Below are positions 58,897-64,000 of a DNA stretch of 64,000 nt, piece by piece (the stretch's first letter is position 1; every line of letters starts with the position of its first letter). Below the pieces are notes generated by a model. The model was not told the origin of the DNA and made no database searches. It saw only the letters and a program-made list of their open reading frames with translations. The translations under genes were made by a program, and so were the position numbers. The stretch comes from Micrococcus porci (lineage in GTDB: Bacteria; Actinomycetota; Actinomycetes; Actinomycetales; Micrococcaceae): positions 992,001 through 1,056,000 of the forward strand of contig NZ_CP083691.1 in NCBI RefSeq assembly GCF_020097155.1, in the 5' to 3' direction.

Positions 58897-60584
58897 GCTC
58901 CACGTCCGCCCCGAAGGACCCCGCGCCCCGGAACCGCACCCGGGACGACGTCACCCTGCCCGCCCTGGGCGTGGGCGGCACCCTCCGCTGGGCCTGGACC
59001 CAGCTCACCAGCATGCGCACCGCGCTGCTCCTCCTCCTGCTGCTGGCCGTGGCCGCCGTCCCCGGCTCCCTGGTGCCGCAGCGCCGCGCCGGGCCCGAGG
59101 CCGTGGACCAGTGGATCGAGGACAACCCGTTCTGGGGCCCGATCCTGGACGCCCTCCAGTTCTTCGACGTCTACACGTCCGTCTGGTTCTCCGCGATCTA
59201 CCTGCTGCTGTTCATCTCCCTGGTGGGATGCGTGCTCCCGCGCGCGCTCAAGCACGCGAAGGCGCTGCGCCAGCCCCCGGCCCGCACCCCGCGCAACCTC
59301 GGCCGCCTGCCGGAGTCCGGCGTCGTCGTCCTGGAGGCGGGCGGGCCGGCCCCCGAGGAAGCCGTGCGCCAGGCCCAGCGGTGGCTGAAGAGGAAGCGCT
59401 ACCGCGTGGAGCTCCGCCCCGAGGCCGGCGGCGCGTCCGTGGGCGCCGAGCGCGGCTACCTGCGGGAGATCGGCAACATCCTGTTCCACTTCTCCCTGAT
59501 CGGCGTGCTCGCCTTCATGGCCTACGGCGGCATGACCAAGTACACGGGGCAGAAGATCATCGTGGAGGGGGAGGGGTTCGCCAACAACCTCGTGGCCTAC
59601 GACTCCTTCACGCCCGGCATGTACTTCGACGCCGCGTCCCTGCAGCCCTTCCAGCTCACGCTGAAGTCCTTCGACGCGACGTTCGAGCGCCAGTCCCAGA
59701 CCCACTGGGGTGCGCCGCTGGACTACACCGCCGTCATGGAGGTCCGCCACGGCACCGGCGGCGACCCCGAGGAGCAGGTCCTCAAGGTGAACCACCCCCT
59801 CGAGATCGACGGAGCCAAGGTCTACCTGGTCGGCAACGGCTACGCGCCCGTGGTCACCGTGCGGGACGGCAACGGGGACATCGCCTTCCAGGGCCCCGTG
59901 GTCACCCGCGTGACGGACCAGAACTTCAACTCCCTCGCCGTGATCAAGGCCCCCGACGCGCGGCCCGACCAGCTCGGCTTCGTCGGCCAGTTCATGCCCG
60001 CCGCCGCCGACGTGGGCCAGGGCGTGGAGGTCTCGGTGGACCCCGAGCCGCTCAACCCCAAGCTGATCCTCAACTCGTACTCGGGCGACCTCGGCCTCGA
60101 CGCCGGCGTCCCGCAGAACGTGTACGTGCTGGACACCTCCACGCTCACCGAGCTGAACTCCCGCAGGTCGGAGAACGGCGGCATCACGCTGTCCGTGGGG
60201 CAGACCCACGTGTTGCCCGACGGCAAGGGCTCCATCAGCCTCGACGGCGTGCGCCGCTACGTCGGCCTGGACATCCACTACGACGCCGGCAAGTGGGGGG
60301 TGGGCGTGTTCTCCGTGCTCGCCCTGATCGGCCTGGCCGTCAGCCTGTTCACCCGCCGCCGCCGCGTGTGGGTCCGGGCCCGCACCGGCGACGACGGCCG
60401 CACCCGCGTGGAGTACGCCCTCCTGGCCCGCGGCGAGGAGTTCGGCCTGCGCGAGGAGCACGTGGCCCTGCGCGAGGCCTTCGAGAAGATGTGGCCGGTC
60501 TCCGCCCCGGAGGCGGACACTGGTGAGACCACCCCCGCGACCCCCGCCCCGGCGGCCGCCCCGACCCCCCGATCTGGAGACTGA
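58893..60584 (+). CDS. resB: Cytochrome c biogenesis protein ResB (Ccs1)
   Basis: A 563-residue membrane component of the haem-handling ResB-CcsB complex. Membrane helices lie at about residues 40-60, 90-110, 190-210 and 475-495; a large extracellular domain sits between the last two. Signatures are LTSMRTALLLLLLLAVAAV, GSLVPQRR and ILFHFSLIGVLAF. The C-terminal 50 residues are an Ala/Pro-rich tail. GTG at 58,893 overlaps the ccdA stop codon. Confidence 0.94.
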   Translation: MSSTSAPKDPAPRNRTRDDVTLPALGVGGTLRWAWTQLTSMRTALLLLLLLAVAAVPGSLVPQRRAGPEAVDQWIEDNPFWGPILDALQFFDVYTSVWFSAIYLLLFISLVGCVLPRALKHAKALRQPPARTPRNLGRLPESGVVVLEAGGPAPEEAVRQAQRWLKRKRYRVELRPEAGGASVGAERGYLREIGNILFHFSLIGVLAFMAYGGMTKYTGQKIIVEGEGFANNLVAYDSFTPGMYFDAASLQPFQLTLKSFDATFERQSQTHWGAPLDYTAVMEVRHGTGGDPEEQVLKVNHPLEIDGAKVYLVGNGYAPVVTVRDGNGDIAFQGPVVTRVTDQNFNSLAVIKAPDARPDQLGFVGQFMPAAADVGQGVEVSVDPEPLNPKLILNSYSGDLGLDAGVPQNVYVLDTSTLTELNSRRSENGGITLSVGQTHVLPDGKGSISLDGVRRYVGLDIHYDAGKWGVGVFSVLALIGLAVSLFTRRRRVWVRARTGDDGRTRVEYALLARGEEFGLREEHVALREAFEKMWPVSAPEADTGETTPATPAPAAAPTPRSGD

Positions 60585-60586
60585 GA

Positions 60587-61699
60587 GTGTTCAACCCCAC
60601 GGCCCCCGTGAACGAGCAGCTCGCGTACTACAGCGACCTGTTCATGTTCATCGCGGCGCTCGTCTATGCGGGCGCGTTCATCCTGTTCGCCGTCGACATG
60701 GCGACCGCCTCCGCCACCATCCGCCGCCTCGAGGCCGAGCTCGACGCCCAGGCCGGGGTCGACCGGGACGTCGCCTCCCGCGTGCGCGAGAGGCAGCTGG
60801 CCGGCGTCGGCGCGGGCTCCGGCGTCGGGACCCCGGCCGGGGGCGCGCACGCCCTCGGGACGGACGCGTCGGCGTCGTCCGCGGGCCGCTCCGACGCGGA
60901 GCTCGTCGACGACGACATGGACTACACCGGGGCCGGGCGCCGGCCCGTGGCCAACGTGGCCGTGGCCGTGCTGGCCGTCGGCTGGGCGCTGCACGCGTTC
61001 GCGGTGGTGGCCCGCGGCGTGGCCGCCTCCCGCGTGCCGTGGGGCAACCTCTACGAGTTCATGACCACCGGAGCCCTGGTGATCGTCACCGTGTACCTGG
61101 CGTTCCTCATCCGCAAGGACTTGCGGTTCGTGGGCACGTTCGTCTCCGGCCTGGTGGTGGCCATGATGTGCGCCGCCACCATGGGCTTCCCGACGCCGGT
61201 GGGCCACCTGCAGCCGCCGCTGCAGTCCGGCTGGCTCGTGATCCACGTGTCCATCGCCGTGCTCTCCTCCTCCCTGTTCGCCCTCAGCGCCGCGATGTCC
61301 GCCCTGCAGCTGCTCCAGGGGTCCGCCGAGAAGCGGGCGGCCGCCGGCCGCCGCGGCTGGTCCTTCCTGCGCCTGGTGCCCTCCGCCCGCGCCCTGGAGA
61401 ACTGGTCCTACCGCATCAACGCCGTGGGCTTCGTCATGTGGACGTTCACGCTGATCGCCGGCGCCATCTGGGCCGAGGCCGCGTGGGGCCGCTACTGGAA
61501 CTGGGACACCAAGGAGGTGTGGACCTTCGTGATCTGGGTGGTCTACGCGGCCTACCTGCACGCCCGCGCCACCCGCGGCTGGACCGGCACGCGCGCGGCC
61601 TGGCTGAGCATCACGGGCTTCCTCTGCATCGTGTTCAACTACACGATCGTCAACACGTTCTTCCCGGGGCTGCACTCCTACGCGGGGCTGCCCGCCTGA
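60587..61699 (+). CDS. ccsB: Cytochrome c biogenesis protein CcsB (CcsA/ResC)
   Basis: A 370-residue membrane protein with about eight helices, carrying the tryptophan-rich haem-binding motif WGRYWNWDTKEVWTF (WWD domain). Conserved His lie in the helices on both sides. With ResB it exports haem and attaches it to cytochrome c. A polar insert (residues about 40-120) follows the first helix. The GTG is two bases after the resB stop. A palindromic element with a T-tract follows the gene. Confidence 0.95.
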   Translation: MFNPTAPVNEQLAYYSDLFMFIAALVYAGAFILFAVDMATASATIRRLEAELDAQAGVDRDVASRVRERQLAGVGAGSGVGTPAGGAHALGTDASASSAGRSDAELVDDDMDYTGAGRRPVANVAVAVLAVGWALHAFAVVARGVAASRVPWGNLYEFMTTGALVIVTVYLAFLIRKDLRFVGTFVSGLVVAMMCAATMGFPTPVGHLQPPLQSGWLVIHVSIAVLSSSLFALSAAMSALQLLQGSAEKRAAAGRRGWSFLRLVPSARALENWSYRINAVGFVMWTFTLIAGAIWAEAAWGRYWNWDTKEVWTFVIWVVYAAYLHARATRGWTGTRAAWLSITGFLCIVFNYTIVNTFFPGLHSYAGLPA

Positions 61700-61719
61700 G
61701 CCCCCGCCGTCGCGCCCGG

Positions 61720-61793
61720 CACTTTCGCTGAAGAAGACGTCGCTACCATCCCGGAGGGCCGGGATGGTAGCGACGTTTTTCTGAGCGAAAGTG
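61720..61793. repeat. 74-bp palindromic element, copy C
   Basis: The most regular copy: outer arms CACTTTCGCT / AGCGAAAGTG, an inner perfect 18-bp stem starting ACGTCGCTACCATC with an AGGG loop, then TTTTT on the plus strand. It has the form of a genuine intrinsic terminator for ccsB and lies between converging genes. Confidence 0.94.
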
Positions 61794-61804
61794 GGGGTGG
61801 GGGA

Positions 61805-62209
61805 TCAGGCGTCGGCGTCGGGCTCGCCGGTCGCATCGTCCTCGCCCCGCTCGCGACGCCGACGCAGCTCCTCCTCGCGGGCGCGCAGCTCGGCCTCACG
61901 CCGGTCGAGGTTCCTGGCGCGCTCCGTCTGTGCTCGCTGGACGCGGAGGGTGCGCAGGAACTCGTCGTCGTCGTCGGGGGAGGCCGGGCGCGAGGCCGGT
62001 GCGGCGGTCCGTCCGGAGAACAGCGGGACGGGGCGGCCGAGGAACAGCCAGAGGAGCGGGCCGGCGAGCGGCAGCAGCAGCACCGTCGGGATCCAGGCCC
62101 ACTTCGGCATCCCGCGGTGCCGCCCGGCGGGGGTGAGCAGGGCGTCGAAGAGGGCGAACAGGGTCAGGGCCACCAGCAGGATCGCGGTGGGGACGAGGAT
62201 CCGGGCCAT
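61805..62209 (-). CDS. PLDc_N domain membrane protein
   Basis: A 134-residue protein with two membrane helices (about residues 5-25 and 36-58; the second, KWAWIPTVLLLPLAGPLLWLF, is the phospholipase D nuclease N-terminal signature) and a long charged coiled-coil tail rich in Arg and Glu. It has no catalytic PLD domain. A -10-like TAGACT ends seven bases before the ATG (leaderless). It is divergent from the DUF4229 gene, with 41 bases between the two start codons. The role is unknown. Confidence 0.85.
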   Translation of the reverse strand: MARILVPTAILLVALTLFALFDALLTPAGRHRGMPKWAWIPTVLLLPLAGPLLWLFLGRPVPLFSGRTAAPASRPASPDDDDEFLRTLRVQRAQTERARNLDRREAELRAREEELRRRRERGEDDATGEPDADA

Positions 62210-62250
62210 GCCGACCAGTCTAAGAGGGGCCCCGCTCGTAGAATGGGGGG

Positions 62251-62526
62251 ATGCGTCTCTTCCTGTACGGCCTGGTCCGCGTGGTCCTGTTCTTCGTGAT
62301 CTGGGCCCTGTGCTACTACGTGTTCGGCCTGGGGATGCTGTTCTCCACGCTCGCCGCCGTGATCCTCACGTTCGCCGTCAGCTACCTCTTCCTCACCCGG
62401 CTGCGGCTCGACGCGTCGACGGACCTGCAGAACGCGTGGGAGGGCCGACCGTCCCGCCGCGGCCGCACCGAGGCCGCCGACGCCGCCGCCGAGGACGCGT
62501 ACACCGACGGCCGCTTCCCGGGCTGA
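62251..62526 (+). CDS. DUF4229 membrane protein
   Basis: A 91-residue protein of the DUF4229 family with two helices (about residues 6-26 and 30-50) and a charged tail. Commonly found next to menA in actinobacteria; function unknown. The ATG is six bases after a -10-like TAGAAT (leaderless). Confidence 0.87.
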   Translation: MRLFLYGLVRVVLFFVIWALCYYVFGLGMLFSTLAAVILTFAVSYLFLTRLRLDASTDLQNAWEGRPSRRGRTEAADAAAEDAYTDGRFPG

Positions 62527-62551
62527 GCCGCCCTCGCTCCCCGGGCCACGC

Positions 62552-63424
62552 TCAGAGGGCGACGCCGAGCGCGAACGCCGCGGCGTAGACCACGCCGACG
62601 ATCCCGGTGGCCTTGAGCACGGGGATGAGGGCGGCGCGCTCGTGGGCGTGGAGGACGGTCAGGCAGGGCTTCACGGCCACCGCGCCGGCGGCCAGCACGA
62701 GCCACAGCCACGGGTGGGCGCCCGTGAACAGCAGGGGCAGGACCACGGCCACGGCCAGCATGGCCACGTACGACGCGCGGGCGGGCCCGTCCCCGATGCG
62801 CGCCGCCAGGGTCATCTTGCCCACTTCGCGGTCCGTCGGGATGTCGCGGATGTTGTTGGCCATGAGCAGGGCCGTGGAGATCAGCCCGCAGCCGACCGCC
62901 CCGGCCCAGGCGAGGCCGTTCACGGCCAGAGCCTGCGTGTAGGTGGTGCCGAGCACCGCCACGAGCCCGAAGAACACGAACACGAACACCTCGCCCAGGC
63001 CCATGTACCCGTAGGGCTTCTTGCCGCCCGTGTAGTACCAGGCGGCCACGATGCTCGCCACGCCCACGATCAGCAGCCACCACGTCCCGGAGAGGGCGAC
63101 CAGCGCGAGCCCCGCCACGGCGGCCACCCCGAAGCACGCGAACGCGGCGTGCTTCACGGTCTTCGCCGGCACGAGCCCGGAGACGGTGAGCCGGAAGGGG
63201 CCCACGCGCGCGTCGTCGGTGCCGCGGATGCCGTCCGAGTAGTCGTTGGCGTAGTTCACGCCGATCTGCAGCGCGAGCGACACCACCAGGGCCAGGAGGG
63301 CGCGGCCGGGGCGGAACTGGTCCAGGGCGTGGGCGGCGGCGGAGCCGACGATCACGGGTGCCACGGCCATTGGCAGGGTGCGCAGGCGCGCGGCGGCGAC
63401 CCACTGGGAGAGCGTGGCGGCCAT
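62552..63424 (-). CDS. menA: 1,4-dihydroxy-2-naphthoate polyprenyltransferase
   Basis: A 290-residue UbiA-family membrane enzyme that attaches the isoprenoid chain to DHNA, giving demethylmenaquinone. The Asp-rich motifs are NYANDYSDGIRGTDD and NNIRDIPTDREVGK, with about eight membrane helices. Converges with the DUF4229 gene 26 bases apart. Menaquinone serves the respiratory chain for which the neighbouring cytochrome c genes work. Confidence 0.95.
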   Translation of the reverse strand: MAATLSQWVAAARLRTLPMAVAPVIVGSAAAHALDQFRPGRALLALVVSLALQIGVNYANDYSDGIRGTDDARVGPFRLTVSGLVPAKTVKHAAFACFGVAAVAGLALVALSGTWWLLIVGVASIVAAWYYTGGKKPYGYMGLGEVFVFVFFGLVAVLGTTYTQALAVNGLAWAGAVGCGLISTALLMANNIRDIPTDREVGKMTLAARIGDGPARASYVAMLAVAVVLPLLFTGAHPWLWLVLAAGAVAVKPCLTVLHAHERAALIPVLKATGIVGVVYAAAFALGVAL

Positions 63425-63551
63425 GGGCGGGGGTTCCTCCTGGGGAGCGGGGTGGGGATCGGCGCGCGGCGGGCCGGGTCGACGGCGGAGCGCGGCCGGG
63501 GCACGACGTCGGCCGGGCCCGGGTCATTCTCCCACGCGGGCGGGGCGACGC

Positions 63552-64000
63552 TCAGCCGGCGGTGAACCGGGCGGCCAGGGCCTGCCGGTCGGTCTTGCCG
63601 GTGGAGAGCAGCGGCAGGGCGTCGAGGACGAGCCACGTCTTGGGCACCGCGACCGCACCCAGCGCCGCGCGCACGTGGGCGCGCAGGACGGCCTCGTCAG
63701 GGGCCGCGGCCGGGTGGGCGGGCACGACGGCGGCGCACAGCCGGGCGCCCCACTCGGGATCCGGCACGCCGGCCACGTGGGCCGCCGCGACGCCCGGGTG
63801 CGCCTCGAGCACCGCGGTCACCGCGGCCGCGGACACCTTCACCCCGCCCGTGATGACGACGTCGTCCAGGCGGCCGGTGACGGCCAGCCGCACGCCGCCG
63901 TCGTCCGTGGGGGAGAGCACGCCCGTGTCCTCGGTCAGGAAGGCGCGGGCGCCGTCCGCGGCGGGGACGAAGTGGGCGGCGGTGCGGGCGGGGTCGTCGA
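63552..64000 (-). CDS. menE: O-succinylbenzoate-CoA ligase, C-terminal part (start beyond window)
   Basis: The minus-strand frame is open to the right edge of the window. The visible 148 residues are the C-terminal end of an acyl-CoA ligase: FLTEDTGVLSP, the hinge VTGRLDDVVITGGVKVSAAAV and the catalytic Lys near LPLLSTGKTDRQAL. This end piece could belong to several AMP-forming ligases; the position beside menA and the family's short hinge make MenE the best call. Confidence 0.82.
   Translation of the reverse strand, partial: DDPARTAAHFVPAADGARAFLTEDTGVLSPTDDGGVRLAVTGRLDDVVITGGVKVSAAAVTAVLEAHPGVAAAHVAGVPDPEWGARLCAAVVPAHPAAAPDEAVLRAHVRAALGAVAVPKTWLVLDALPLLSTGKTDRQALAARFTAG

Overview
The window reads as a chromosomal segment of a very high-GC actinobacterium. 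Gene content, gene order, many leaderless start codons and close family resemblance all point to Micrococcus (most likely M. luteus or a near relative). This is inferred from the sequence, not from a database match. I see no rRNA, tRNA, CRISPR array, prophage or intact insertion sequence. Almost every base is coding, in short operons whose genes overlap by ATGA/GTGA junctions.

Left part (1-18,900): the end of clpB, a DUF3073 gene, a sirtuin, and the purine genes purF-purM and purD-purC (the last two fused into one reading frame). These core genes are interrupted by accessory patches. Patch 1 (about 2,040-4,120) holds a 33-bp tandem repeat array, a membrane protein, an AbiEi/DUF559-type gene and a second small 33-bp repeat pair. 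Patch 2 (7,406-9,486) holds a lipoprotein gene, a decayed copy of it, and a peptidoglycan-binding protein whose end comes from an ABC permease. Then come asparaginase, an FtsX-type ABC exporter with a divergent two-component system and a 20-bp operator-like palindrome, and a second DUF559-type gene (17,923-18,894) bracketed by two copies of a 72-74 bp palindromic element.

Middle (18,998-48,332): a heterodimeric ABC exporter, metallophosphoesterase, bifunctional penicillin-binding protein, DUF4177, RidA, Nudix, Crp, CvpA, an NSS transporter with its MetS subunit, acetyl-CoA synthetase, endonuclease III, a broken lysE/argO, CoA diphosphatase, a compact Flp/Tad pilus operon, an MrfA-like helicase, a GNAT protein, TrhO, a methyltransferase and topA. 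As I recall the M. tuberculosis map, this order resembles Rv3683 down to Rv3646c.

Right part (48,336-64,000): ppx/gppA, sugar isomerase, proC, a P-loop kinase-like protein, Trk/Ktr potassium uptake, an AcuC-type deacetylase, the 32-residue ribosomal protein bS22, a glutaredoxin-like protein, a phosphoglycerate-mutase-like protein, the System II cytochrome c maturation genes (resA-ccdA-resB-ccsB), DUF4229, menA and the 3' part of menE. This resembles Rv0496-Rv0542c.

The most interesting signal is regulatory. Both DUF559-type genes, the tadA operon and the flp pilin gene share one upstream architecture: TCCTGCACAGG, about 20 bp later CGTCCACGG (one base different at one site), then a -10-like hexamer exactly 77 or 78 bp from the first box. 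Flp pili are known to be needed for natural transformation in M. luteus, so this looks like a small regulon joining DNA-uptake machinery to nuclease-like proteins of unknown role. Other points of note are the mobile-looking palindromic terminators, the PurD-PurC and TadB-TadC fusions, the deletion chimera at 7,406, and a likely Crp site at 42,655.
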